This document shows, one piece after another, positions 9,225 to 17,247 of a DNA stretch of 37,128 bases. The translations under genes were made by a program, and so were the position numbers. Numbering within the stretch: position 1 is the stretch's first letter; every line of letters begins with the position of its first letter. The notes under the pieces were generated by a model. That model did not search any database. It was not told the DNA's origin and saw only the letters and a program-made list of their open reading frames with translations. Source of the stretch: Hellea sp. (GTDB taxonomy: Bacteria > Pseudomonadota > Alphaproteobacteria > Caulobacterales > Maricaulaceae); assembly GCA_020629875.1 (NCBI GenBank), contig JAHDCL010000021.1, positions 1 through 37,128 on the forward strand, in the 5' to 3' direction.

Positions 9225-9343
9225 TTTTCCGTAATTTAAATTTCACGGGGGAAGGCAAGCTGTAGAATTACAAAAAATTGATTGTGGTCAAGAACAGTAA
9301 CCTTGATTGCGGCGTTTATAGAGCCCGCAATAAGGAGAGTTCG

Positions 9344-9931
9344 ATGGCAGAACGTATAGCCGTAATTCAAGGGCATCCCGATGGGGGTAGTCATCATTTG
9401 TGTCATGCTTTGTCTGAGGCATATTATGAAGCGGCGGTGGCGGCGGGACATGACGTTCGAATTGTAAATGTGGGTCAGTTGGAATTCCCGCTTATTCGGA
9501 ACAAAATGGAATGGGAAAACGATCCCTTACCCGCAGAATTGGCGGAGGCCCAAAATGATTTGCTGTGGGCAGAGCATTGGGCTCTATTTTATCCAATATG
9601 GCTTGGGACCATGCCGGCAATGCTTAAGGGTTTCCTTGAACAAGTTTTACGCCCAGGTCTCTCTTATGTAGAATCTGAGCCAGGCGAGATGTGGGATCGG
9701 CTACTTGTCGGGCGATCAGCGCGCATCGTTGTGACGATGGCGACAAATACACTTGTATATAAACATTTTTATGGTGCTCATTCTGTCAAAAACCTGGAAC
9801 GGAATATTCTAAAATTTTGCGGTATCGATCCGGTTAAAACAACTTTGATTGGCGAAGTGCACAAAAAAAGCCGGCAGCAGCTAGAGCGCTCATTAAAACA
9901 AATGGAAGTATATGGCTCTAAAGGTATTTAG
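9344..9931 (+). CDS. Flavodoxin-like NAD(P)H oxidoreductase (quinone reductase type)
   Basis: Cytoplasmic flavoprotein of 195 aa with the NAD(P)H dehydrogenase (quinone)/MdaB-like flavodoxin fold. The N-terminal strand IAVIQGHPDG and the YPIWLGTMPAMLKGFLEQV segment are family hallmarks, with Trp-Leu where many relatives have Trp-Trp. I place the start at ATG 9344 because of the strong AAGGAGAG site 7 nt upstream. The frame is open back to a TTG at 9278, but that extension is not family-like. It is preceded by a FixK box and is paralogous to the gene at 23377-23961, also in the FixK set. The physiological substrate is unknown. Confidence 0.85.
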   Translation: MAERIAVIQGHPDGGSHHLCHALSEAYYEAAVAAGHDVRIVNVGQLEFPLIRNKMEWENDPLPAELAEAQNDLLWAEHWALFYPIWLGTMPAMLKGFLEQVLRPGLSYVESEPGEMWDRLLVGRSARIVVTMATNTLVYKHFYGAHSVKNLERNILKFCGIDPVKTTLIGEVHKKSRQQLERSLKQMEVYGSKGI

Positions 9932-9991
9932 CTAGTCACAGTCAGGCCGCGCTTGAACAATAATTCCCACTCTAAAGTTTTGTAAGTTCGG

Positions 9992-10624
9992 TTAGCTAGT
10001 AATTCCGAACCAGAGGGCAATCGCGGCTAACATACCGCTTAAGGTCCGCCTCACTAAGCGCTTACGTTTCGGATTATCTAGTAGGGGCCTGAGTAGGCTA
10101 GCGAAGAGCACAATCAGCACATGCGCAATGGTCGCAATTGCGACAGAAATCAGTGTCAGGGTAATTGCCTGAGGCAATACAATGTCATCGGGATTGATGA
10201 AATTCGGTAAGATCGTGACATAAAACACGCCGGCCTTGGGGTTCAGTATGTTTACGACTAATCCGTGTTGAAAATATGATAATCGACTTTGCTCTTTCTC
10301 CCTGACGGCGCTTAGGTCACCGTCGGCGTCTCGCCATTCTTCATAAGCGAGCCACAATAGATAAGCGACGCCTCCGAACCGAAGCGTTTGGTAGAGAACT
10401 TCGGAATTTGAGATGGTCGCTGCCAGTCCGGCGGCCGCCGCGAAGCCAATTATTAGAAGACCCAATGCAATGCCCAGCACCATGGCGAATCCAAACCGTC
10501 TGCCCTTGGTGGCACTAACAATTGTTAAGAAGGCCATATTGGGGCCAGGGGTGCTCTCAATGACGATACAGGCAATTATGAATGGAAGAAGCCTATCCCA
10601 AGATATCTGCGCGAGTACTTCCAT
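9992..10624 (-). CDS. LysE/RhtB family exporter
   Basis: Inner-membrane protein of 210 aa with five to six hydrophobic segments and the LysE-family signature ESTPGPNM near residues 23-30. Relatives export amino acids or similar small molecules; the substrate cannot be told from sequence. It is the last gene of the minus-strand series usp-usp-hypothetical-lysE, 20 nt after its upstream neighbour, so it is probably read from the FixK box at 12758. It converges on the flavodoxin-like gene with a 60-nt spacer. Confidence 0.85.
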   Translation of the reverse strand: MEVLAQISWDRLLPFIIACIVIESTPGPNMAFLTIVSATKGRRFGFAMVLGIALGLLIIGFAAAAGLAATISNSEVLYQTLRFGGVAYLLWLAYEEWRDADGDLSAVREKEQSRLSYFQHGLVVNILNPKAGVFYVTILPNFINPDDIVLPQAITLTLISVAIATIAHVLIVLFASLLRPLLDNPKRKRLVRRTLSGMLAAIALWFGITS

Positions 10625-10644
10625 TGAGCGGCATTCTACGCTGT

Positions 10645-11016
10645 TTAGTCTTTAATGTCTTGAACAGAAACGACCTGGTATATCATTTCGTCGCCATCGG
10701 CCTCCAATATGGAAATATACTCACCTTGGATGAAAGGTTCTGTATGAAATTTGTACCCTCGGTCATCGGCTGAATCTTCGCCCTTTATATCATAGTGAAA
10801 AGCCCAAGTGCCGCCTTGATTATGGATTAGATGGCCGACTTGATGCTCCTGGTTACCCCAAAAACGTACTACGCGGCATTTGTCCCGGACTTTGCGCCAT
10901 GTGACGTGATCAAGGTGGTTGCGATCATCCAAAGGGGCCAAGAGCTCATATCCATGTTCCGAGCTACCATTAGGGAAGCCTTCATTTCTCGCGAGTTCTA
11001 ATCTAATTTTTTTCAT
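10645..11016 (-). CDS. Conserved hypothetical protein in the usp operon
   Basis: Soluble protein of 123 aa without signal peptide or membrane segment. It is rich in charged and aromatic residues, with recognisable blocks SSEHGYELLAPL, VRFWGNQEHQVGHL and GTWAFHYD, and it ends in a beta-rich QGEYISILEADG segment. I recognise the pattern as a widespread alphaproteobacterial unknown, but no function is known to me. A GGAGAC ribosome site precedes its ATG, and it lies 9 nt after the second usp gene, so it is probably co-expressed with universal stress proteins under low oxygen. Confidence 0.8.
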   Translation of the reverse strand: MKKIRLELARNEGFPNGSSEHGYELLAPLDDRNHLDHVTWRKVRDKCRVVRFWGNQEHQVGHLIHNQGGTWAFHYDIKGEDSADDRGYKFHTEPFIQGEYISILEADGDEMIYQVVSVQDIKD

Positions 11017-11025
11017 TCTCGTCTC

Positions 11026-11856
11026 CTAATTCGACATCAAAACGGGACAGGGCATGTTTGTCAGGGCTTTATTTGTAACCCCGCCAAAAATATCTTCGCG
11101 TAATCGTGAGTGGCCATAGGCCCCAATCACTAAGAGGTCGCCTGTCTCCGCGCGGTCCATAAGAGCTTGACCCACAGATTTCCGTGTTTTTTCGCAAACG
11201 GCTTCGGCATTAATATCATACCGGGCAAGAGAGTTTGCCAGCTCAGAACCAGGTACATCTCCTGATATCTCCCTCTCTTTGTGGGCATTAAAACACGTCA
11301 CCTCTGCTTTCGCGCTCATTTTCAAAAGCGGTATGGCGTCAAAGGCAGCGCGCGCGGCTTCGCGTGAGCCATCCCAGCCGATAATAGCTTTCTTGAAGCG
11401 ATAATCCTGATCTACCGTGTTGGGAACAATCAGTACTGGGCGACCAGTATCTTGGACAATGCGACCTTCGAACTGTAAATCACTTTTTACGGAATTATCG
11501 TCCCCCAAAATAATTAAGTCAGCTTCACGGCCATGCTCGATAATCGCGTCGCTAACGAAATTCCCCAAAGACTTCACGCACCGCCACTCGGCATTAAGGT
11601 TTTCCTTCCCAACATAGTCATTAAATTTATCCTCAACTCCGCTCGCTTGCGAACGGTAATAGCGGTTCATTTCGGTAAAATTTATGGGTCCGCCATATCC
11701 ATATGGTGCTGCGTAGACTATGACTGATGGAATGACGTAAAGTCCGATAATATGACTATCATACTCCCGCGCAATTTGCGTTGCCATGGCCATGTTATTT
11801 TCAAAATATTGATTTTCGTTCAGGGAAACGAGGATTGTTTTAATAGGACGCGTCAT
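11026..11856 (-). CDS. Universal stress protein, tandem UspA domains
   Basis: Cytoplasmic protein of 276 aa with two UspA folds. The N-terminal copy (about 1-150) has a degenerate nucleotide loop (LGDDNSVKSD), while the C-terminal copy keeps the ATP-binding G-x2-G-x9-G-type loop in GAYGHSRLREDIFGGVT. It is preceded by GGAG at 7 nt and lies 13 nt downstream of a paralogous usp gene. UspA proteins of this architecture are commonly part of low-oxygen regulons; the specific role is unknown. Confidence 0.9.
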   Translation of the reverse strand: MTRPIKTILVSLNENQYFENNMAMATQIAREYDSHIIGLYVIPSVIVYAAPYGYGGPINFTEMNRYYRSQASGVEDKFNDYVGKENLNAEWRCVKSLGNFVSDAIIEHGREADLIILGDDNSVKSDLQFEGRIVQDTGRPVLIVPNTVDQDYRFKKAIIGWDGSREAARAAFDAIPLLKMSAKAEVTCFNAHKEREISGDVPGSELANSLARYDINAEAVCEKTRKSVGQALMDRAETGDLLVIGAYGHSRLREDIFGGVTNKALTNMPCPVLMSN

Positions 11857-11869
11857 GGAAAACTCCTGA

Positions 11870-12706
11870 TTAGTTTGATAGTAATACGGGGCAGGGAAGG
11901 TTTTTAAGCGTGTATTCCGTTACGCCGCCCAATATTTGCTCTCTTAAGCGGGAATGACCATAGGCGCCAATTACGAGGAGATCGATATTCTCTTCTTCGA
12001 CCAAATTTTTGATTGCTTTGGCCGCTTTACTCCGATTACTGACGCCTTTTGTTGTGACGACAACGCCGTGTCGAGCCAGAGCTGTTGCGAGTTCTGCACC
12101 GGGGAGCTTGCCTGCTTTACCGGGGTTCTTTTCAGGATTTACCCATGCGAGAAGTACGTCAGAGGCTTTCTCGAGAATGGGCAGGCTGTCAAATGCCGCG
12201 CGGCAGGATTCTCGGGAGGCATTCCAACCAATAGCAATTTTGTCAGTCTTAAAAGGTTTTCCGTTAGATGGAGGAACAACTAAGACGGGCCGTCCCGCGC
12301 CCAAAACAACATCTGCAATAAAAGAGACTTCTTCACTTGCATATTTTGAGCCAGGAGCATCATGCCCCATTATGATTAGGTCTGCTTCACGCCCGTGTTC
12401 TAAAATAGCTTTCGTAAGCTTTGTTTCAAAGCGTATGTCTTCTCGCCACTCATACTTGACACCTGAACGTCGCATCCGGTCTTCAAATTTTGATTTAACT
12501 TGAGGAAGGCGCTCCTCGTAGAGACGTTTAACGCTATCATCGACAGGAAAGTCGCCCCCAGGCGATGCGTAGACTATTAGAGAGGCCCCGGGGATTGGAT
12601 AGTATCCAATCACATGTCCATCGTGCTGCCGCGCAATGTGGATTGCGGCTTCGAGAGTTTCATCTACGCGTTCTAAATGAGCCAGAGAAGCGAGTATCGT
12701 TTTCAT
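11870..12706 (-). CDS. Universal stress protein, tandem UspA domains
   Basis: Paralogue of the next gene downstream, 278 aa from the chosen start. The C-terminal UspA domain keeps GAYGHSRLREQILGGVT; the N-terminal domain has GHDAPGSKYASEE in the equivalent loop. I start it at 12706 (MKTILASL) because GGAGGAAA lies just upstream and the frame further upstream runs through the FixK box and an A-tract. First gene of the usp-usp-hypothetical-lysE operon. The FixK box centre is 58.5 nt from this ATG, a normal activator position. Confidence 0.9.
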   Translation of the reverse strand: MKTILASLAHLERVDETLEAAIHIARQHDGHVIGYYPIPGASLIVYASPGGDFPVDDSVKRLYEERLPQVKSKFEDRMRRSGVKYEWREDIRFETKLTKAILEHGREADLIIMGHDAPGSKYASEEVSFIADVVLGAGRPVLVVPPSNGKPFKTDKIAIGWNASRESCRAAFDSLPILEKASDVLLAWVNPEKNPGKAGKLPGAELATALARHGVVVTTKGVSNRSKAAKAIKNLVEEENIDLLVIGAYGHSRLREQILGGVTEYTLKNLPCPVLLSN

Positions 12707-12757
12707 AAGTTTCCTCCATTGTCTGGTAGGAACTTGGACTTGCTTCGCCTTTTTGTT

Positions 12758-12771
12758 TTGATAGGTATCAA
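12758..12771 (-). promoter_or_regulatory. FixK/FNR-type box
   Basis: TTGATAGGTATCAA, with outer half-sites perfectly symmetric. It is 58.5 nt (centre to ATG) upstream of the usp operon. Its right end shares the A-run that is the U-tract of the neighbouring terminator. Confidence 0.85.
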
Positions 12772-12797
12772 AAAAAAAGACCTTTCGAAGAAAGGTC
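12770..12797 (-). terminator. Rho-independent terminator
   Basis: Read on the minus strand: stem GACCTTTC / GAAAGGTC (12779-12797) with a 3-nt loop, followed by nine T (12778-12770). It ends the Hsp20-DUF2892 transcription unit directly at the FixK box of the next operon. Confidence 0.88.
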
Positions 12798-12819
12798 AAG
12801 TTGAAGGGGATTTAGAGAT

Positions 12820-13011
12820 TTAATCTGGTTGTTTCATATGAAAATAATAATCGACTGGACAAAAGCCAATCAGGGCGGAGATGATAAGAATTCCGCCCAA
12901 TAAGGAGAGCCAGATATTAAATTGCGAGAAGAAAAATATCGATGCTACAATCGCCAAGCTGCCAATTAAAAGCCTAACGAAGCGGTTTGTTATTGAAATG
13001 TTTGTTTTCAT
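12820..13011 (-). CDS. DUF2892-type small membrane protein
   Basis: 63-aa membrane protein with two hydrophobic segments (about 14-30 and 33-50) and the family-type ending GFCPVDYYF. It resembles the YgaP-like DUF2892 inner-membrane proteins. I chose ATG 13011 because GGAG lies 8 nt upstream; an upstream in-frame TTG at 13023 would overlap that site. It lies 65 nt after hsp20, with a hairpin at 13033-13058 between them, and a strong terminator follows. Function unknown. Confidence 0.85.
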   Translation of the reverse strand: MKTNISITNRFVRLLIGSLAIVASIFFFSQFNIWLSLLGGILIISALIGFCPVDYYFHMKQPD

Positions 13012-13032
13012 TGAATACTCCAATCTGGGAGT

Positions 13033-13058
13033 GGAGCCGGATTTTGATGACCGGCTCC
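13033..13058 (-). other. Hairpin between hsp20 and DUF2892 gene
   Basis: Perfect 8-bp stem GGAGCCGG / CCGGCTCC with a 10-nt loop and no T-tract. More likely an mRNA processing or stability element than a terminator. Confidence 0.5.
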
Positions 13059-13076
13059 AACATGCGCCCCGTTCCG

Positions 13077-13625
13077 CTAAGCCGCAGACTTAATAGCGAC
13101 TTTTTGAGGTTTAGATTTTGTGTCCTTAGGTTTTGGAATTGAAAGGTGCAGAACGCCATTATCATACTGAGCATCAATAGATTTGGCGTCGCAGTTAAAG
13201 GGTAACGTGACTGAGCGCTCATAAACGCCATAGCTACACTCGGCAATATGTCGATTGGCATCTTTGCTTTCAGAGGACTGTTGCTTTTCCCCGTGAATTG
13301 TAAGGACGCTATCTGTTACAGAGACATCAATGTCCGCTTCAGCGACTCCGGGGAGTTCCGCTGAGATTTCGAAGGACTTTTCCGTTTCATCAACATCCAA
13401 TGCTGGGATTTGTAATCCTTTTGAAACGTCGCGGTTAAAGACGCTGAAGCGATCCGTGAACTGGTTGAAAATGTCATCTACTTCGCGGCGCAGGGAATTG
13501 AAGGGTGCGAAATTTGTGACTTCGAAAGGCCAATGACGAGCAGTTGATGGGGTGTTTAAAAGTTGGCTTTCAGCCTTAGGCGCCTCATTGATTTGTTCTT
13601 GAGGTTTTTCTTTCTTCTTGCTCAT
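13077..13625 (-). CDS. Hsp20/alpha-crystallin small heat-shock protein
   Basis: Cytoplasmic ATP-independent holdase chaperone of 182 aa. A flexible N-terminal arm leads to an alpha-crystallin domain at about 75-175, with VDETEKSFEISAELPGV, the SVTDSVLTIHGEKQ strand, and the SVTLPFNCD and YDNGVLHLSIPK signatures. ATG 13625 is preceded by GGAGAG at about 6 nt; the frame continues upstream to 13667 without a better start. The FixK box at 13701 is 82.5 nt from this ATG and is shared with the divergent receiver-like gene, so induction under low oxygen is plausible. Confidence 0.92.
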   Translation of the reverse strand: MSKKKEKPQEQINEAPKAESQLLNTPSTARHWPFEVTNFAPFNSLRREVDDIFNQFTDRFSVFNRDVSKGLQIPALDVDETEKSFEISAELPGVAEADIDVSVTDSVLTIHGEKQQSSESKDANRHIAECSYGVYERSVTLPFNCDAKSIDAQYDNGVLHLSIPKPKDTKSKPQKVAIKSAA

Positions 13626-13700
13626 AATATCTCTCCATCTTGAAGTTAAGGAATGCCAAGGGGGCACAAGAGAAATTTATGATAAATGACGCCGCAAAAA

Positions 13701-13714
13701 TTGACCGCAATCAA
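13701..13714. promoter_or_regulatory. FixK/FNR-type box between divergent genes
   Basis: TTGACCGCAATCAA. Centre to start: 59.5 nt for the + strand receiver-like gene (GTG 13767) and 82.5 nt for hsp20 on the minus strand. Confidence 0.82.
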
Positions 13715-13766
13715 TTTTCTTTAATGGGAGGAGAATAAGTTCGGCGCGATTACAAAGGGCCAAGTC

Positions 13767-14150
13767 GTGAAATCTATCCAATGCGCAATATCCATATTCA
13801 TATTTGAGGGCGATCCCGTAACGTCACTTTCTCAAAAGTACTTTTTGGAATCTCACGATCATTCTGTGGAGATCGTAGATGTTGAAGCTAGCTTCGAAAG
13901 TGGTCGTATCAAGGCTGAAGATATCATTTTACTGGATGTAGGCATAGACGTTCCAATCAATTTCCCAGTCCTTGATCAGTTGCTGAAAATCGAAACGCGC
14001 CCGAAGCTTTTGGTTACAACCATTGAAACTCAAGTATTCCAGCAAACCGACCTTTTCAGTGGCGGTCCAGCGCATGTTCTGTTCAAACCCTTTTTACCCT
14101 CCGACTTACTCGGGGCTATTGAAACGTTGTCTTTGATAGAAAATGCCTAA
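13767..14150 (+). CDS. Receiver-like single-domain protein, possible FixT analogue
   Basis: 127-aa protein shaped like a stand-alone CheY receiver. It has an acidic EGDP turn after strand 1 (Glu14, Asp16), Asp57 in LLDVGID at the phospho-acceptor position, Thr84/Thr85 after strand 4 and Lys107 in LFKPF before the last helix. There is no output domain. The GTG start has a weak site, but its distance to the FixK box (59.5 nt) equals that of other members, which supports it. In Sinorhizobium and Caulobacter a small receiver-like protein, FixT, is made under FixK control and inhibits FixL. Position and type fit that role here, but overall similarity to FixT is not obvious by eye, so this is a hypothesis. 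Confidence 0.7.
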   Translation: MKSIQCAISIFIFEGDPVTSLSQKYFLESHDHSVEIVDVEASFESGRIKAEDIILLDVGIDVPINFPVLDQLLKIETRPKLLVTTIETQVFQQTDLFSGGPAHVLFKPFLPSDLLGAIETLSLIENA

Positions 14151-14394
14151 CTGGGTTTTGCAAAATATTCTGAAAGTCTATTTGGGGATATTCATCTCTA
14201 GTGGCTCGGCTATTACAGAAGCGGCATTCATTCCTGATGCACCGAGTGGGATATATACGAAATTATGCGGGTCTGGCCAATTGTTCTTCATTCCCCTTGA
14301 GGACGAAAATGATCGCGAGCCGGAGCCCCAACATCTAACGGCTTGTCACGCAATCTGCGCCAATAAAGAGCGCGAGGGAGAAGACGAGGCTTAG
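14143..14394 (+). CDS. Small secreted or anchored hypothetical, DUF2946-like
   Basis: 83-aa ORF overlapping the receiver-like gene by 8 nt, so translation is likely coupled. A hydrophobic N-terminal stretch (about 4-25) resembles an uncleaved signal. The rest holds KLCGSGQ, an acidic run and a terminal LTACHAICANK motif, giving Cys/His residues that recall small DUF2946-type proteins of proteobacteria. Metal or copper binding is conceivable. Its end overlaps the end of convergent ccoS by 4 nt. Confidence 0.55.
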   Translation: MPNWVLQNILKVYLGIFISSGSAITEAAFIPDAPSGIYTKLCGSGQLFFIPLEDENDREPEPQHLTACHAICANKEREGEDEA

Positions 14395-14558
14395 TCTTTT
14401 GCGTCCTCGAAAAGGGGTTCGTCTTCATCTATCAAAATCCGTAGTGCGTTACCGGTCTCGTCATCAAACTGTCCCGATTTCACTGACCAAAAAAAGGCTA
14501 CGAGACCTAGGAGGCCCAAAATGAGGGCAATGGGTATCAGCCAGAAAAGCGCAATCAT
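14391..14558 (-). CDS. ccoS: cbb3 oxidase maturation protein CcoS
   Basis: 55-aa single-pass membrane protein with the diagnostic CcoS sequence: hydrophobic helix at 3-23, then WSVKSGQFDDETG and ALRILIDED, and an acidic tail. It is needed for cofactor (copper/haem) incorporation into cbb3 oxidase. Its ATG overlaps the ccoI stop (ATGA), and it is the last gene of the ccoNOQPGHIS operon. Confidence 0.95.
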   Translation of the reverse strand: MIALFWLIPIALILGLLGLVAFFWSVKSGQFDDETGNALRILIDEDEPLFEDAKD

Positions 14559-16786
14559 GACCTTAACATCCTTAGGGCATTGAGCGTGACGATGAGGGAT
14601 GACCCGGACATGGCCAGCGCAGCGATAAGCGGGTTCACGAAACCAAAGACCGCTAATGGAACCGCTATCAAGTTATATAAAATAGCGAATCCAAGGTTCT
14701 CGACAACGCGTTTTTGTGCCCTCCGCGCCACTTGAATGGCCTTAGGAAGATGGGACAACCTATCGCCTTGAAGAATTATATCGGCCGCTGATCGGCTTAC
14801 ATCAGAAGCTGTTGCTAAGGAAGCGGAAGCGTAAGCGGCGGCGAGCGCCGGCGCGTCATTAATGCCGTCCCCTACCATAAGCGGATGGACGCCTTCATGT
14901 AATCTTTGATTGATAATACACTGCTTTATTTTTGGGGTCACATCACCTTTATAACGCTCAATGCCCAAGTCTTGAGCGAGCGCTTGAGTCACGCTGGTTT
15001 TATCCCCTGATAACATCTCGGATGCTATGCCTAATTTTTTGAGCTCTTTGATTGTCTCTTTTGCATCTTTTCTTGGCGTGTCAGAGAAACGGAAACTGAC
15101 CGGGGTTTGCCCGTCTATTTGTAGCCAGCTTTCGGTTGTTCTGCTCGTCGTTGATGAGCGGCCCAATTCCTGTCTCGCCCCAAAGGTCACGACGTGCCCA
15201 TTGATAAGTCCGCGTAACCCGACCCCCGGAACCTCTGAGACGTCTTGGGCTTCGATGTTTCCTGCATAAGGATGAAGAGCCTTGGCGATGGGGTGCCTGG
15301 AATTGATAGAGAGCGCGGCCGCGAGATTAATATTCTCACCCGATATCTCTGCGGCATTGTCCAGCGTGAAACATCCTGTTGTTAACGTGCCTGTCTTATC
15401 AAATATAACACGCCGCGTTTTAGCGAGGCGCTCAAGGGCATCTCCGGACTTGATTAAAACGCCTTGCTTAAAGAGGCGACCGCTGGCGACGATTTGGACG
15501 GCTGGCACGGCGAGCCCAAGGGCGCAAGGGCAGGTGATAATCAGTACCGCGATGGCATTTAAAGCAGCTGGGCGCAAATCAGCGCCGACTAATAACCAGC
15601 CCAGAAATGTCATAATTGCGAGGCTATGAACAATGGGAACATAGGCTCGAGCGGCTCTATCAGCTATTTTTGTAAAGTTGCTTTTGCTTTGTTCCCCAAG
15701 TTCGACGAGCTTGGTGATTTCCGATAGAAAAGAGTCTGAATGTGCCGAGATAGCCTTGATTGTAAGAGGGGCAGTGAGGTTCGTCATACCCGCATAAATC
15801 ACATCATCAGGCCCGGATAACGTTGGGACAGTTTCACCTGTAGCAATATGAGTATCGATTTCTGAGTTTCCGGTCAGGATAAGTCCGTCGACAGGGATAC
15901 GCTGTCCGGAGGGTATGAGAAGTGTATCATTGGGCAGAACTTGCCGCGTGGGAATGGTCTCCAAAGACCCGTCAGGGTTTATTCGGGTTGCGGAGGTAGT
16001 TTGCATCGCTGCCAGACGCTGAGCAGCTTCTCCGGTTTTGAGCCGAAGTTTTGCGTCTAGGTATCGCCCAATAAGAAGCAAGAAGAGCAACATAACGGCA
16101 GCGTCGAAATAAGTGTCTGGATTGCCTTTAACAGTTTCATAGAGGCTCAGGCCACAAGCGAGAAACACCGCCAACGAAATCGGCACATCCATATTTGTAC
16201 GTTTGTTCTTTAAGGCCGTCCAAGCCGAGCGAAAAAAAGGCTGACCGGCATAAGCGACAGCGGGCAAGGCAATCATCGCCGAAATCCAATGAAATATCGT
16301 ATGAGTGGATGACGGCATTTCGCTGCCGCCGGACCAGACCGCTATAGAGAGCAACATCACGTTCATCGCGGCAAACCCTGCGACAGCCAGAGCGCGGAGG
16401 AGGGACTTTAGTTCAGTTTGAGATTGGTTTTGCGAGGCGCTTATTTCATAGGGAGCAGCTCCGTAGCCCATGTCGCTTAGCGTCTGAATTATCGTTTTTG
16501 GGCCCGTTTCACCTCCAGACCATTCAGTATGTAATTTTAGTGATGACAGGTTCATTCGAGCTGTAGAAACGCCCGGTAACGCCCCGACGCCGCGTTCTAT
16601 TTTAGCAAGACATCCGCCGCAATGTGCCCCTTGAACGATAAGGTCGATTTGCTGACTTCCATGTTTTGTCGGCGTAACGTAGCTACTTAGATCAACCTTG
16701 TGCCCCAGCGGATCAAGTTCTTCTATAGGCACAGGCTGTAACCCCGATGGACAACCTGTATTCTTGTGAGCGATTGCTACTCCCAT
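14555..16786 (-). CDS. ccoI: Copper-translocating P-type ATPase CcoI/FixI
   Basis: P1B-type ATPase of 743 aa that exports copper from the cytoplasm for cbb3 assembly. It has an N-terminal metal-binding domain with GAHCGGC (Cys56, Cys59), transmembrane Cys-Pro-Cys in TCPCALGLAVP, phosphorylation motif DKTGTLT, and hinge GDGINDAPAL. An additional N-terminal GCPSGLQP segment with Cys12 precedes the HMA domain, as in other FixI proteins. It overlaps ccoH by 10 nt and ccoS by 4 nt. Confidence 0.95.
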   Translation of the reverse strand: MGVAIAHKNTGCPSGLQPVPIEELDPLGHKVDLSSYVTPTKHGSQQIDLIVQGAHCGGCLAKIERGVGALPGVSTARMNLSSLKLHTEWSGGETGPKTIIQTLSDMGYGAAPYEISASQNQSQTELKSLLRALAVAGFAAMNVMLLSIAVWSGGSEMPSSTHTIFHWISAMIALPAVAYAGQPFFRSAWTALKNKRTNMDVPISLAVFLACGLSLYETVKGNPDTYFDAAVMLLFLLLIGRYLDAKLRLKTGEAAQRLAAMQTTSATRINPDGSLETIPTRQVLPNDTLLIPSGQRIPVDGLILTGNSEIDTHIATGETVPTLSGPDDVIYAGMTNLTAPLTIKAISAHSDSFLSEITKLVELGEQSKSNFTKIADRAARAYVPIVHSLAIMTFLGWLLVGADLRPAALNAIAVLIITCPCALGLAVPAVQIVASGRLFKQGVLIKSGDALERLAKTRRVIFDKTGTLTTGCFTLDNAAEISGENINLAAALSINSRHPIAKALHPYAGNIEAQDVSEVPGVGLRGLINGHVVTFGARQELGRSSTTSRTTESWLQIDGQTPVSFRFSDTPRKDAKETIKELKKLGIASEMLSGDKTSVTQALAQDLGIERYKGDVTPKIKQCIINQRLHEGVHPLMVGDGINDAPALAAAYASASLATASDVSRSAADIILQGDRLSHLPKAIQVARRAQKRVVENLGFAILYNLIAVPLAVFGFVNPLIAALAMSGSSLIVTLNALRMLRS

Positions 16787-17247
16787 AGCTCATACTCGAA
16801 TTTAAACTTTTGCGCTGAATTTGATGCGGTTCCGACCAGCAGCCATTTTCCGCCTAGTGGAATATTTGTCGCCTCATAGCGCCCCTCAGCATTCGGGCTA
16901 AATTTAACGGGCAAATCCCGCGCCGTATCGACGGGATGACGAAGCTTTGCCTCTACGCTTAGCTGCGTGATCGCCTGACCGTCATTATCCTGAAAAAGTA
17001 AGACAATTCTGTCATCGATTTGATTTGCGCGCACGCTCCAATCCATATCGTTTTGAACGGCTCGGGCTGCGAGCGTTTGATTATATTCTAGGCCCTGTCG
17101 GTAGGAGCGGGGAACGTCTTCACCTCGAAAGGATTTTACCGCGGCGACTGTGAAGTAAATATTTACCGCAAGCATGACGCCAAAGAAAGCGAGAAGCATA
17201 TAAAGGACATGACGCCCCGTTAGTTCCTTTTTGGCTCTTACGCTCAT
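16777..17247 (-). CDS. ccoH: cbb3 oxidase assembly protein CcoH/FixH
   Basis: 156-aa protein with one N-terminal transmembrane helix (about 11-33) and a periplasmic domain. The pattern LEYNQTLAARAVQNDMDW is characteristic of FixH. It takes part in early cbb3 subcomplex assembly with CcoG and CcoI. The start overlaps the ccoG stop (ATGA). Confidence 0.93.
   Translation of the reverse strand: MSVRAKKELTGRHVLYMLLAFFGVMLAVNIYFTVAAVKSFRGEDVPRSYRQGLEYNQTLAARAVQNDMDWSVRANQIDDRIVLLFQDNDGQAITQLSVEAKLRHPVDTARDLPVKFSPNAEGRYEATNIPLGGKWLLVGTASNSAQKFKFEYELWE

Noticed and set aside
9928-10000. TTAGCTAGT direct repeat at the 3' ends of the two convergent genes (9928-9936 and 9992-10000) as an integration footprint
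   Set aside because: Nine bases, AGCT-centred and overlapping stop codons on both sides; chance is sufficient and there is no mobile gene between them.
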